Of a stretch of DNA of 64,000 nt, positions 48,655 to 58,257 are shown piece after piece. Each line of letters starts with the position of its first letter. Within the stretch, counting starts at the first letter, position 1. Source of the DNA: Marinirhabdus sp963793275 (lineage in GTDB: Bacteria; Bacteroidota; Bacteroidia; Flavobacteriales; Flavobacteriaceae); assembly GCA_963793275.1 (NCBI GenBank), contig CAWBZL010000003.1:310001-374000 (forward strand), written 5' to 3'. A program made the translations under genes and the position numbers. Below the pieces are notes generated by a model. The model saw nothing but the letters and a program-made list of their open reading frames with translations, was not told the origin of the DNA and did not search any database.

Positions 48655-49374
48655 TTATGCATTATAATATTTACTGTTCCAGATAGCACTGTTAAAGTTT
48701 TTTCCTTTGGCAAATCCGTAATAAAGAACGATACCGCCAACTGCCTTAAACATAAACAGGAACATTAAAAGGTATTCCGGATTTGTTACTTCACCTTTTG
48801 TAAACAGATGTAGTGGTGTAATTGCTGTTAATAAAATACTAATTATAAAAATAGCAAACACTAAATTTTCGAAACTTTTGTACGGCCACATAAGCCATTT
48901 ACGGAGTGGGTGTAAATCGTTTCCCCATTTGTGGATGAGATAAAAATACTCGCTTCCTAGCGGCAAAAATAACAGCGGGTCGTCTGCATTTTCAAGTTTC
49001 AGCAATTTTGCAGGAGCTACAATTTTAAAAGAGCTGAAACTGGTGTGATGTTCGTTTTCCAGAGCTCTTATTTTTGAAATAGCCTCTTCCGGAATTTCTT
49101 TTTTAAAAAAATGAGAATCCAGAAATCGTAAGCGATAGGTAACACATAATTTCTTTATATCTGAAATATGATATATCCTATCTCCTTCCAGTTTTGAAAC
49201 ATTCACCGTGTTTTCGGAAACAGGAGAAGGTGTTGTTAATCGCTCTGCGATTGCCGTTCTCTCCATATCGTTTTGCTGAAATATGGTTTGCACTTCAGCA
49301 AGAAGCTCTTCCGAAGTGATACGAGAGCGCTTCATTTTGTGTAAGGTTACTTCAAGATTCGTCTTTGGTAGCAT
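48655..49374 (-). CDS. Membrane protein of unknown function, helix-rich N-terminus
   Basis: 239 residues. N-terminal helix-rich soluble part (KRSRITSEELLAEVQTIFQQ), a middle beta-rich stretch (LPLGSEYFYLIHKWGND), then two membrane helices near the C-terminus (FENLVFAIFIISILLTAITPL and LLMFLFMFKAVGGIVLYYGF). No domain recognised. Precedes DUF2007 by 12 bases. Confidence 0.65.
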   Translation of the reverse strand: MLPKTNLEVTLHKMKRSRITSEELLAEVQTIFQQNDMERTAIAERLTTPSPVSENTVNVSKLEGDRIYHISDIKKLCVTYRLRFLDSHFFKKEIPEEAISKIRALENEHHTSFSSFKIVAPAKLLKLENADDPLLFLPLGSEYFYLIHKWGNDLHPLRKWLMWPYKSFENLVFAIFIISILLTAITPLHLFTKGEVTNPEYLLMFLFMFKAVGGIVLYYGFAKGKNFNSAIWNSKYYNA

Positions 49375-49544
49375 TTCAATTTTCTTTTAAAAATAAGAAA
49401 CGTTTGGCAGGAAAACAATATTTTAACAGGTACAGATTTATATTAATTTCAAAATCAGTAAAAAGTATGTGTTTTGTTACATTTTATTTTAGTTTCAAAT
49501 AATGGCGTAAACTTTGCGTTCTGTTTACTGAAAGCATTTTTATG

Positions 49545-49552
49545 TACCTTTG
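49545..49552 (+). promoter_or_regulatory. Promoter -7 box for the first fasciclin gene
   Basis: TACCTTTG matches TAnnTTTG, 17 bases before the ATG at 49570. The -33 element is weak. Confidence 0.55.
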
Positions 49553-49569
49553 AGGTAAATTTATTACTT

Positions 49570-50124
49570 ATGAAACTGAAATCTCTACTATTTGTATGTC
49601 TACTGACGGCTTTCGCTGCTTCAGCACAAAAATATACCCATACCAATACCCAAACAACTACTAAAGACTGGAAGGGATTAACGTTCACTTCAGAGAAATC
49701 CTTATTTCAGAATATCGAAAATGTTGATGAGTTTTCAAAAGTCGCTCCTTTATTTAAAAACGGCGTAATTGCAGATGATGCCATGCTTACTGCTTTTGTG
49801 ATGGTTAACAATTCTTTTAGCGATCTGGATGAAGAAAAAGAAGAATCACTATTTGCAAACGCCTGGAAACCTTTTATTACATATCATTTAATTCCTGGCC
49901 GTGTAGATAGCAACTCGCTGGTAAAAGCAGTAGCTAACGGGAGTGGCACCGCTTATTTTAACACCATTCTTGGACAACGTCTGGGTGTAAAAGAGGTGGC
50001 TGGAAAGTTGGTTTTATTTGATGAACAGGGAAATACTGCCAATATTATTGCTCAGGATTACTATCATAAAAATGGCTTTTTTCATATTGTAGATGGGCTA
50101 CTTTTACCTGAAACAGCGCAATAA
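49570..50124 (+). CDS. Exported fasciclin-domain protein
   Basis: 184 residues from ATG 49570, chosen because it begins a signal peptide (MKLKSLLFVCLLTAFAASAQ); the upstream open frame overlaps the promoter. FAS1 features: NIENVDEFSKVAPLFKNGV, FVMVNNSFSDL (degenerate H1), YHLIPGRVD and GFFHIVDGLLLPE. The first H1 motif (usually FAPTN) is altered to FVMVNN. FAS1 domains act in adhesion or as extracellular ligand binders. The following gene is a second FAS1 protein. Confidence 0.85.
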   Translation: MKLKSLLFVCLLTAFAASAQKYTHTNTQTTTKDWKGLTFTSEKSLFQNIENVDEFSKVAPLFKNGVIADDAMLTAFVMVNNSFSDLDEEKEESLFANAWKPFITYHLIPGRVDSNSLVKAVANGSGTAYFNTILGQRLGVKEVAGKLVLFDEQGNTANIIAQDYYHKNGFFHIVDGLLLPETAQ

Positions 50125-50231
50125 CCTTCATCTTCCTAAAGGTTAAATAAAACATAAAGTACACTGCTCAAAAAACCTGCATTTCTATTACTGCGTTTAT
50201 ATAGTACATAACCTATAAAAACAAACATAGT

Positions 50232-50864
50232 ATGAAACGTATTAAATTTATGACCACAGCCTTATTTGCAATTTGTATGCTTGTAGGCACAACTTCATTT
50301 GCTCAGGATAAGAAAATGAAGGATAGAAAGAAGGAGAAGATGGAGAAGAAGATGTTGAAAGAAAAATCTGTGATGGTTGGCGGAGCAGCAATGTATCCTT
50401 CAAAGAATATTATTGAGAATGCCGTAAACTCTAAAGATCACACTACTTTAGTCGCTGCTGTAAAAGCCGCAGATTTGGTAGAAACATTACAAACTGCAGG
50501 GCCTTTCACTGTTTTTGCTCCTACAAATAAAGCTTTCGACGCACTTCCTGCTGGTACCGTGAAAACGTTATTAATGCCTGAAAACAAGAAAATGTTACAA
50601 GGTATTTTAACCTATCACGTTGTTGCGGGAGATATGAAAGCCAAAGATATAGTTACAGCTATAAAAAAAGGAAATGGAAAAGCAACTATGAAAACAGTAG
50701 CTGGCGGAACGTTAACCGCAACTCTAAAAGGTAAAACCGTTATCGTAACAGATGAAAACGGAAATACATCTAAAGTAACCATTGCAAACGTTAACCAGTC
50801 TAACGGTGTAATTCACGTAGTAGACGCAGTTTTATTACCTGCGCCAGACAAGAAAAAAATGTAA
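50232..50864 (+). CDS. Exported fasciclin-domain protein (canonical)
   Basis: 210 residues. Signal peptide, then a Lys/Met-rich linker (DKKMKDRKKEKMEKKMLKEK) and one FAS1 domain: LVETLQTAGPFTVFAPTNKA (H1), ILTYHVVAGD (YH motif) and NGVIHVVDAVLLP (H2). It is a better match to the family than its upstream neighbour 107 bases away. Probably periplasmic or surface exposed. A terminator-like hairpin at 50924-50960 lies inside the convergent pheT gene. Confidence 0.92.
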   Translation: MKRIKFMTTALFAICMLVGTTSFAQDKKMKDRKKEKMEKKMLKEKSVMVGGAAMYPSKNIIENAVNSKDHTTLVAAVKAADLVETLQTAGPFTVFAPTNKAFDALPAGTVKTLLMPENKKMLQGILTYHVVAGDMKAKDIVTAIKKGNGKATMKTVAGGTLTATLKGKTVIVTDENGNTSKVTIANVNQSNGVIHVVDAVLLPAPDKKKM

Positions 50865-50909
50865 GGTATTTTTATAATACCTACGCTTATACTGCTAGCA
50901 CTTTAGTTG

Positions 50910-53336
50910 TTAGCGCAACTCAGCTCCAAAATCGGTTTCAAATCGGTTTTGGAGTTTTTTCATGATCTTATCTATCTGTTTATCGGTTAGTGTTTTTCTT
51001 TCGTCCAGCAAGGTGAAACTAAGCGCGTACGATTTTTTACCCTGCGGAAGGTTTTTACCTGTATATACATCAAATAAGTTTACTGCGGTTAACAATTGCT
51101 TTTCGGTAGCAAAAGCTGCTTCCTGTAATGCTGAAAAAGAAACTCCTTCATCCAATAACAATGCGAAATCACGCTTTACTTTAGGAAACTTCGCAATAGG
51201 CGCTACGTGAAATGTTGTTGCAGAAATTTCGGCTAAAATGGCGTCCCAGTTAAAGTCTGCGTACAGCGTCTCGGTATCTACACCAAAAGCCTTGAGTACT
51301 TGTTTTTTTAGCACACCAAACTCAACCAATGTTTGTTTTCCTTTTGAAAGTAAAATTCCTTCGGCAAACACAGCGTTCTTTGTCTGTTTTTCTGAAATAT
51401 CACTAATTCCTAAGCGGTCTAAAATTGAAGTTACAATTCCTTTCAGATAGAAAAAGGTAGTAGGTTTTTGGGTTGCCGCCCAACTTTCTTCATATACATT
51501 CCCCGAAACCAGCAATGACAAATGTTTATGCTCTTGACGACCATCAGGGAAGCTGTGGTATGTTTTACCAAACTCGAACAACTTCACCCGAGGCATTTTT
51601 CGGTTCTGATTGTAGCTTAGTGCTTCCAAAGCACCAAACAACATACTTTGGCGCATTGCCGAAAGTTCGTTACTCAACGGATTGAGCATGGTGACATTAT
51701 ACTCGGTCTTTAAACTTTCAGAAAGCCCAGCATACGAAGGATTGGTGAGCGAATTCGCCAGCATTTCGTGGAAACCAAGTGCCGTTAATACGTTTCCAAT
51801 TTTATTTTGAACCAGATGATCTTCTACTTTTAAATTGGAAGCGATACTGGCGTTTAGTTTTTGTGTGAAATCTATATTATTATAACCAAATACGCGAAGA
51901 ATTTCTTCAATGACGTCTGCCTCACGGGTTACGTCGTTTCGGTATGCCGGAATGGTCATACCCAGGCCGGACTCTGTCACGTTATTGATTCTAATTTCCA
52001 GAGAGGATAAAATACTTTTAATAGTCTCAGGCGCAATTTTCTGCCCAATTAGCTTTGTAGCATTTTCAAAATTTAAAAATACCTGATGATCCTCAATTTT
52101 GTTTGGATAAATATCTGTGACTTCGCTGGTAACTTCACCACCAGCTATCTCGTTAATTAAAATAGCAGCGCGACGCAACGCATATTCACAGGCATTAGGA
52201 TCAATTCCTCTCTCAAAACGAAAAGAAGCATCGGTATTTAACCCATGTCGTTTTGCAGTTTTACGAACACTCACAGGATTAAAATAGGCACTTTCCAGGA
52301 AAATACTAGTGGTGCTTTCGGTTACACCACTATTTAATCCGCCAAAAACACCGGCGATACACATAGGTTTTTCGGCATCACAGATCATTAAGTCCTCTTC
52401 GTGCAATTCGCGTACCATACCGTCCAGGGTTGTAAATTTTGTTCCTGCCGGGAGGGTTTTAACTTCAATTTTATGTTCGGCAATTTTTGCTGCATCAAAG
52501 GCGTGCAAGGGTTGTCCTAATTCGTGTAATACATAATTAGTAGCGTCTACAACGTTATTTATTGGGGCAAGACCAATAGCTTTTAGCCTGTTTTGTAACC
52601 AGGCCGGGGATGCTTCAACTTTGAGGCCGCTAAGCGTTACCCCGCAATAGCGAGGTGCTTTTTCTGAATCCTGTACTTCCACATCAACTTTAAGGGTACG
52701 GCTGTCTATATGAAAGTTACTGGTGGAGGGAGTAATTAACTCCAAAGATATATCTTGTTGTAACAATCCTGCACGTAGGTCGCGCGCTACACCCCAATGG
52801 CTCATGGCATCGGCACGATTGGGGGTAAGTCCAATTTCAAAAACGATATCATTTTCTATGTCAAAAATAGCAGCGCAGGGCGTTCCGGGTTGTAGACTTT
52901 CATCGAGAATCATAATTCCCTCGTGACTTTCACCTAGGCCCAGTTCGTCTTCGGCACAAATCATACCCATGCTTACCTCACCACGAATTTTTCCTTTTTT
53001 AATCTCCCACGGACTTCCTTTTTCGTGATATAGAGTTGTTCCAACGGTTGCAACGGGAACCTTCTGGCCTTTGGCAACATTTGGAGCACCACAAACAATC
53101 TGCACGGTCTTACCATCTCCAAGGTCTACTTTGGTCAATTGCAAGCGGTCTGCATTGGGATGTTGTTCGCATTCCAGCACGTGTCCTACTACAACCCCTT
53201 GCAGGCCACCGGGAACCGATGTAAAAGGAGTGATTCCTTCAATTTCAAGTCCCAGATCTGTGAGTAATTCACCCGTTTTTTGAGCGTCCCAATCTAAATT
53301 TACAAATTGTTTAAGCCAGTTGTATGATATCTTCAT
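50910..53336 (-). CDS. pheT: Phenylalanine-tRNA ligase beta subunit
   Basis: 808 residues, full length. Domains in order: the tRNA-binding (EMAP-like) domain at about 40-150 (VLECEQHPNADRLQLTKVDLGDG), B3/B4, B5 domain (RKTAKRHGLNTDASFRFERG region), catalytic-like core, and C-terminal FDX-ACB (FPKVKRDFALLLDEGVSFSA). Combines with PheS; pheS is not in the window. A -7 box TATCTTTG lies about 24 bases upstream. The final codons overlap a plus-strand terminator-like hairpin. Confidence 0.98.
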   Translation of the reverse strand: MKISYNWLKQFVNLDWDAQKTGELLTDLGLEIEGITPFTSVPGGLQGVVVGHVLECEQHPNADRLQLTKVDLGDGKTVQIVCGAPNVAKGQKVPVATVGTTLYHEKGSPWEIKKGKIRGEVSMGMICAEDELGLGESHEGIMILDESLQPGTPCAAIFDIENDIVFEIGLTPNRADAMSHWGVARDLRAGLLQQDISLELITPSTSNFHIDSRTLKVDVEVQDSEKAPRYCGVTLSGLKVEASPAWLQNRLKAIGLAPINNVVDATNYVLHELGQPLHAFDAAKIAEHKIEVKTLPAGTKFTTLDGMVRELHEEDLMICDAEKPMCIAGVFGGLNSGVTESTTSIFLESAYFNPVSVRKTAKRHGLNTDASFRFERGIDPNACEYALRRAAILINEIAGGEVTSEVTDIYPNKIEDHQVFLNFENATKLIGQKIAPETIKSILSSLEIRINNVTESGLGMTIPAYRNDVTREADVIEEILRVFGYNNIDFTQKLNASIASNLKVEDHLVQNKIGNVLTALGFHEMLANSLTNPSYAGLSESLKTEYNVTMLNPLSNELSAMRQSMLFGALEALSYNQNRKMPRVKLFEFGKTYHSFPDGRQEHKHLSLLVSGNVYEESWAATQKPTTFFYLKGIVTSILDRLGISDISEKQTKNAVFAEGILLSKGKQTLVEFGVLKKQVLKAFGVDTETLYADFNWDAILAEISATTFHVAPIAKFPKVKRDFALLLDEGVSFSALQEAAFATEKQLLTAVNLFDVYTGKNLPQGKKSYALSFTLLDERKTLTDKQIDKIMKKLQNRFETDFGAELR
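50924..50960 (+). terminator. Terminator for the fasciclin genes, embedded in the 3' end of pheT
   Basis: CTCCAAAATCG (50924-50934) and CGGTTTTGGAG (50944-50954) form an 11-bp stem, followed by TTTTTT (50955-50960) on the plus strand. The hairpin falls inside the last codons of pheT, on the other strand. Confidence 0.8.
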
Positions 53337-53359
53337 CCTAAATAAATCTTAACGAACCG

Positions 53360-53367
53360 CAAAGATA
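53360..53367 (-). promoter_or_regulatory. Promoter -7 box for pheT
   Basis: Minus-strand TATCTTTG, 23 bases upstream of the pheT ATG. Confidence 0.6.
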
Positions 53368-53451
53368 GCATTTATACCATTTTTTGTGAGTATTTTTATG
53401 GAATGAGTTTCAGAAAATTTATGAAACACTACCTAACTAATACCATTATTT

Positions 53452-54714
53452 ATGATTCCACATTGCTATTCCAAATTTTTTATTGTGCCCTGCATTTTTT
53501 GTTTGTTGCTTTCCTGTAACAGAGAAATAAGTAAACCTATAGAAGGGGAGTGGCGTGCTACGTTGGAGGCGATGGATGGAAAAGAATTGCCCTTTCTGTT
53601 TACCTATGCTGAAAAGGAAGGTCTTACCGTACTAAATGCTGAAGAAAAAGTGCTTTTTAGCGATGTTACTATTAAAGAAGATTCTATTATAATAGCACAT
53701 CCTATTTATGAAGGTGTTTTTAAGGGAATTTTTACACCGGATAGTATGTATGGAAATTTTATAGAACCCAGTTTAAACAGAGTGGTTCCTTTTAAAATGA
53801 CTCAAGGTCGTGAAGAGCGCTTTTCTGTAAGCGCTGCGCCTAAAGCTACTGTTAGCGGAAACTGGGAAACTGTTTTTAGCCCGGGCAAAGCAGCAGATCG
53901 CTACATTGCCAAAGGAACTTTTAAACAAGTGGGACATAAAGTTACAGGAACATTCAGAACCACTACCGGAGATTATCGCTACCTGGATGGTTCGGTAGAA
54001 AATGATACGCTACGTCTTTCTACTTTTGATGGTGCACACGCCTTTTTATTTGAAGCCAAAGTGAAAGGCGACACTATAATGGACGGTGTTTTTTATTCTG
54101 GAAACCACTGGAAAGAACCTTTTACCGCCCGAAAGAACGAAGATTATGAACTTCCGAAAGCAGATTCGCTTACCTTTTTACGGGAAGGGTATGAAAAACT
54201 GGAATTCTCCTTTCCAAATACCAATGGTAAGGAAGTTTCCCTGTCCGATGAAAGATTCAAGAATAAAGTAGTAATTGTACAAATTATGGGAACCTGGTGC
54301 CCGAACTGCCTGGACGAAACAAAATACTACACCGATTTTTATAAAAAAAATAAAAATGAAAACCTGGAATTTGTTTCTCTGGCTTTTGAATACGCTCCCA
54401 CCAAAGAAAAAGCAATGGCAGGTATTAACAGATTAAAAGAAAAAGTAGGTGTTCCTTATCCTATTCTTTTAGCTCAATACGGCAGTAGCGACAAGAAAAA
54501 AGCCAACCAGAAACTCCCAATGCTCAATCATGTATTAAGTTATCCAACCACAATTTTTATAGACAAAACGGGTACTGTCCGTAAAATACATACCGGTTTT
54601 AATGGGCCTGCCACGGGAGAAAAGTACGACGAGTTTGTGGAAGAGTTTGAAGAGTTTGTTGAACAACTAGTAGAAGAGGAGAAAACAGCGCTTACTACAG
54701 CTCCTAAAGAATAA
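53452..54714 (+). CDS. TlpA-family thiol-disulfide lipoprotein
   Basis: 420 residues. Lipoprotein-like start ending in ILCLLLSCNRE (Cys ~23). A long beta-rich N-domain (about 30-240) is followed by a thioredoxin fold with the active site GTWCPNCLDETKYY (CxxC) and the cis-Pro loop LSYPTTIFIDKTG. The tail is rich in Glu. Works in the periplasm, anchored to a membrane; may reduce disulfides in envelope proteins or supply electrons. Single gene; the next gene starts 143 bases later. Confidence 0.88.
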   Translation: MIPHCYSKFFIVPCIFCLLLSCNREISKPIEGEWRATLEAMDGKELPFLFTYAEKEGLTVLNAEEKVLFSDVTIKEDSIIIAHPIYEGVFKGIFTPDSMYGNFIEPSLNRVVPFKMTQGREERFSVSAAPKATVSGNWETVFSPGKAADRYIAKGTFKQVGHKVTGTFRTTTGDYRYLDGSVENDTLRLSTFDGAHAFLFEAKVKGDTIMDGVFYSGNHWKEPFTARKNEDYELPKADSLTFLREGYEKLEFSFPNTNGKEVSLSDERFKNKVVIVQIMGTWCPNCLDETKYYTDFYKKNKNENLEFVSLAFEYAPTKEKAMAGINRLKEKVGVPYPILLAQYGSSDKKKANQKLPMLNHVLSYPTTIFIDKTGTVRKIHTGFNGPATGEKYDEFVEEFEEFVEQLVEEEKTALTTAPKE

Positions 54715-54857
54715 AATTATTCAAATATAAATTCCTTTTAGACAGTTAAGTAGTGACAAAAGACGCTACATTGTAAATACCATTCCTTACAAATTAATGA
54801 TAAACTAGTATCTTTAGTTCTAGACTAGCATTGAAACAACACGTACATAATTGAAGT

Positions 54858-55355
54858 ATGGAAAAAGATTACAACAAAAGATGCAGGGAGTTTGTAGCGA
54901 CTTATTTTAAATTGTATTCAGAAAGAAATCTTGCTGTAATGGATTTTATTGATGATGATTTTATTGGTTTGGATGGAATTTCTACAAAAATATATAACAA
55001 AGAGAAATGGTCTCAAGCACTTAAGCATGATTTCACAGAAATAGAAAAACCATTTGCTATAAAATTAGCGAATATTGATGTGCAGAAAATTGAAAAGAAT
55101 ATAATTACTGTTGCCGTAATATCATCTTGGTACATTGCTTTTTTTGAAAATTTTCCTGAATTTGATAAAATGCGTACAGTATTTGTTTTACGCATAAAAG
55201 AAGACTCTTATAGTATTGTTCATTTGAGTAATTCTATCTCATTACTTTCTTTAGACCAACGAGATGTCTTTCCTACAAAACTCTTTAACTTACTAAAAAA
55301 ATGGAAAAATCCGGATTACATTCTGGGTGGTTTCAATGACAAATCAAAAAAGTAA
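54858..55355 (+). CDS. NTF2/SnoaL-like protein
   Basis: 165 residues. The pattern REFVATYFKLYSERNLAVMDFI followed by YNKEKWSQALKHDF and alternating strands (AIKLANIDVQKIEKNIITVA, MRTVFVLRIKEDSYSIVHLS) fits the NTF2-like fold. No signal peptide. Many bacterial members bind small ligands or act as isomerases, but no catalytic set stands out. The gene looks more AT-rich than its neighbours by eye, so horizontal origin is possible. Confidence 0.6.
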   Translation: MEKDYNKRCREFVATYFKLYSERNLAVMDFIDDDFIGLDGISTKIYNKEKWSQALKHDFTEIEKPFAIKLANIDVQKIEKNIITVAVISSWYIAFFENFPEFDKMRTVFVLRIKEDSYSIVHLSNSISLLSLDQRDVFPTKLFNLLKKWKNPDYILGGFNDKSKK

Positions 55356-55565
55356 TTTGTACTTTAATAATGAGATAGCTTACTCTTCGATTTTAAAAAT
55401 TTTTCATTAAAAATTTACTACTGAAAAATTTGGTTCTCCTTCAGAATTACAGATAGATTTTGCGCAATTAAATGATAGTGAATAATTGAAAGATTCTGTC
55501 AAACACCAAAAAAACTAACACCTAGTTCACGAAATTTAGTATTTTTAATTCTTATCTAGTTTATT
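55356..55565. other. Short intergenic region
   Basis: About 210 AT-rich bases. A 25-codon open stretch (about 55412-55486, KFTTEKFGSPSELQIDFAQL) is bounded by stops and might be a gene remnant. No other feature seen. Confidence 0.4.
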
Positions 55566-58040
55566 TTATAAGGTGAATTTGTTGTTGTTTACAAAAAATA
55601 TCGAGTTCACAAAAAACAACTTCCCATTCTCCCAGAAGCTTCTAAACAGCACATCGTCTACCATATAGATAATGCTGCCACTACCCATTCTTGCCTCTCC
55701 AAAGACCAAGGAATTCTCCAGTTTGTTTTTAGCATCGTCTCCGGAGAAACCAGATACGGAGGTTGGCGTTTCAATATAGCCTACATTGTAGCCGTTCTCC
55801 AGGAATGAAAAAGAAGAACTCCCCAGTTTTAAGCTGTAATAGGTGTCCTCATAACCAAAGGCCATGGGGTGGCTTGGATCTATTTTCACCTTGTAGATAC
55901 TTCCTGTAATAAAATTTTTTACACTTTCACGCTCCCGTTTGTCGTAGGGAGTAAGATTTCCCTTATCATCATCTTTGTTGTCATCATCATCCTTATTGCG
56001 TTTTAAATCGAAACCGTCTTTATCGGTAAATGAATTCATCGCGCTACCCATAACAATAATTTTTCCTCCTCGTTGTACCCATGTTTTTATATCGTCCACG
56101 GTGTCGCCTTTTAAACTGGAGTACCACCCGCTTGGCATTACCAACACGTCAAATCCAGATAGGGTTGAAGCCCTAAAATCGCCTGTATCTATAGATGTGA
56201 CCGGGTAGTGCAATTGCTGTTCAAAGAAATGCCAGATAGCGCCATAATTTAAGGAAGAAACGCCATCGCCACGCAACACCGCAATGCGTTGGTTGTTAAT
56301 TAACTTTACGTCCGGCGATCCAAAATCTGTCCTCGTATCTCCAAAACTTGTAGTGGAGGCATATAACTGTCTGTTATGTTTGTTGGCAATTTCAACTATT
56401 TTCTGGTTGAAGTTTTCATTGGTTCGGTTATCGCTTTTGGTTATAATCAAGCTGCCTTTGCCGAAATCCTTTCCACCAAATTTCACATCTTTTTCAGTAA
56501 AACGAACACGTATATTTTCTTGTAATAATTCGGCAAGAAATTGTGCGTCGTACATGCTTCCCCAGGAAACGATATAGCCAGCTGCATTCGAACTAGCTAC
56601 ATTATTCATTGTGTACGTTGGTAATTCTTCATTTGCAGCAACCAAACTTGTACTCGCAACCGCTTCCAAACCATAGGCGTGCGGAATACTCCAGGCAGTA
56701 ATATCGTAGGTTAAAGGCTCGGTTAACACAGCGTTTGGCTCCATTAATACTTTTACCATTTTTCCTTTTGGCTGGTTGGTACTTACAACCAACGCGTTGG
56801 CGGCGTTCATAGAACCATCTTTATTGGTTCCGTAGTTAAAACCACTTACAGTTCCACTATTTTTTATACCGTAGCGTATGTTGTGTTTTTCCAGCAATGT
56901 TGCCAAAGCATCTATCTTATCGGGATGTCCTTTTAAAACATAACTTTTATACTTTAGGGTATCATTCTGGAAAAATTTCTTAAACTCACTATTTAGTTTT
57001 GCTGCGTTTTTACTACCCATTTCTACGGTAGACAGCCCTGTAGTGGTATGGTGAGCCACACGGTTCACCAACGTAAGCTCAAAACCTTCGTCTGTATTAA
57101 TTCCTAGTCCCGCTCTTCCGTGGCCCGCTTGTTCGTAGGTCATTCCAATTGCGCCCATAAAAGTAGGATAGGTGTCTCCGTAACTTGGATATAATAAATC
57201 GAAACGCTCCCGGGTAAAGAACAACCAGCCCTCTTGGTCAAAATATTTTGCGTGGTTTTTACCAATCTGCGTCTGGAACTCCCGCTGAAACGGACTAATA
57301 ATCTCGTGAAAAGGCTCTGCAGCCGGAGCAAAATAATACGGCTCGTTAATGCCCTGTTCGTGAAAATCTACGTGAATATGCGGCATCCATTGGTTATAAA
57401 TTTCGAGACGTTGTTGTGTTTCTACCTGCGTAGCCCACGCCCAGTCACGGTTAAGGTCAAATAAATAATGATTGGGTCTACCACCAGGCCAGGGTTCATT
57501 ATGCTCTACTGCTGCCTGCTTCGCATTATACGGTGTAGCTTTTACCTGATTGTACCAGTTTGCGTAACGATCGCGACCGTCCGGGTTTACACAGGGATCT
57601 ATAATAACTACGGTATTCTGGAGCCAGGCTTGTTTTTGGGTAATGAGTTCGTAGAGCGTGCTCATCGCTGCTTCGGTGCTGGAGGCTTCGTTTCCGTGCA
57701 CATTGTAGCTTAACCAGACGATAGCCACTTGCGGATTTGCATTACCATTCTCCAGTCCAATATTTTTTAAGTTATCACTTCGTATTTGGTCAATGTTTGC
57801 AATGTTTTGTGCGGCAGAAACTACGGCGTAGGTTAAAGGTCTACGCTCGTTTGTTTTTCCGTATTCATCAAACGTTACCATGGTACTATTGGCGGCGACA
57901 TGCTCAAAATAGCCTACTACATCTGCGTGGCGGGAAAATTGTGTGCCTACTTCATACCCCAGGAAATCTGCCGGAGATTTTAGTTGGGCCTGCATAATTA
58001 TAGAAATAAATAGAAAAACGAACGTGAGTTTTTTTAGCAT
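55566..58040 (-). CDS. M14 family zinc carboxypeptidase, exported
   Basis: 824 residues with a signal peptide (MLKKLTFVFLFISIIMQAQL). Residues about 35-340 form the peptidase M14 domain. Zinc ligands are seen in YNVHGNEASS (His, Glu) and HIHVDFHEQGINEPYYF (His), with the likely catalytic Glu in MTYEQAGHGRAGL. Residues about 345-824 form a beta-rich second part with GATase1-like elements (FDVLVMPSGWYSSL, RGGKIIVMGSAM). Likely periplasmic or surface peptidase trimming C-terminal residues of peptides. Single gene with a -7-like box at 58065-58072 (minus). Confidence 0.92.
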   Translation of the reverse strand: MLKKLTFVFLFISIIMQAQLKSPADFLGYEVGTQFSRHADVVGYFEHVAANSTMVTFDEYGKTNERRPLTYAVVSAAQNIANIDQIRSDNLKNIGLENGNANPQVAIVWLSYNVHGNEASSTEAAMSTLYELITQKQAWLQNTVVIIDPCVNPDGRDRYANWYNQVKATPYNAKQAAVEHNEPWPGGRPNHYLFDLNRDWAWATQVETQQRLEIYNQWMPHIHVDFHEQGINEPYYFAPAAEPFHEIISPFQREFQTQIGKNHAKYFDQEGWLFFTRERFDLLYPSYGDTYPTFMGAIGMTYEQAGHGRAGLGINTDEGFELTLVNRVAHHTTTGLSTVEMGSKNAAKLNSEFKKFFQNDTLKYKSYVLKGHPDKIDALATLLEKHNIRYGIKNSGTVSGFNYGTNKDGSMNAANALVVSTNQPKGKMVKVLMEPNAVLTEPLTYDITAWSIPHAYGLEAVASTSLVAANEELPTYTMNNVASSNAAGYIVSWGSMYDAQFLAELLQENIRVRFTEKDVKFGGKDFGKGSLIITKSDNRTNENFNQKIVEIANKHNRQLYASTTSFGDTRTDFGSPDVKLINNQRIAVLRGDGVSSLNYGAIWHFFEQQLHYPVTSIDTGDFRASTLSGFDVLVMPSGWYSSLKGDTVDDIKTWVQRGGKIIVMGSAMNSFTDKDGFDLKRNKDDDDNKDDDKGNLTPYDKRERESVKNFITGSIYKVKIDPSHPMAFGYEDTYYSLKLGSSSFSFLENGYNVGYIETPTSVSGFSGDDAKNKLENSLVFGEARMGSGSIIYMVDDVLFRSFWENGKLFFVNSIFFVNNNKFTL

Positions 58041-58257
58041 CTAGCTTTTTTTAAATTGCGAACGCTAAGATAATAAAATCCCCTCGGCCAACAATTTTTA
58101 TTACTATAAGGTGATTATGCGCGTGATTTTGAGAGTCTGGCTGAAATTTTAATGAATGTAAGCTACTTAAAATTCTCACAAATTCTGAATTCTGAATTTA
58201 CTATAATTAATTATCCGTTATTTTTGAGCAAACCTTCTGAAATTCAAGATAAATTTT
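58041..58257. other. Intergenic, no gene seen
   Basis: Divergent promoter region for the peptidase and bshC. No RNA gene or repeat recognised. Confidence 0.4.

Noticed and set aside
53036..53283. Plus-strand open frames within pheT
   Set aside because: They are antisense shadows of conserved pheT codons.
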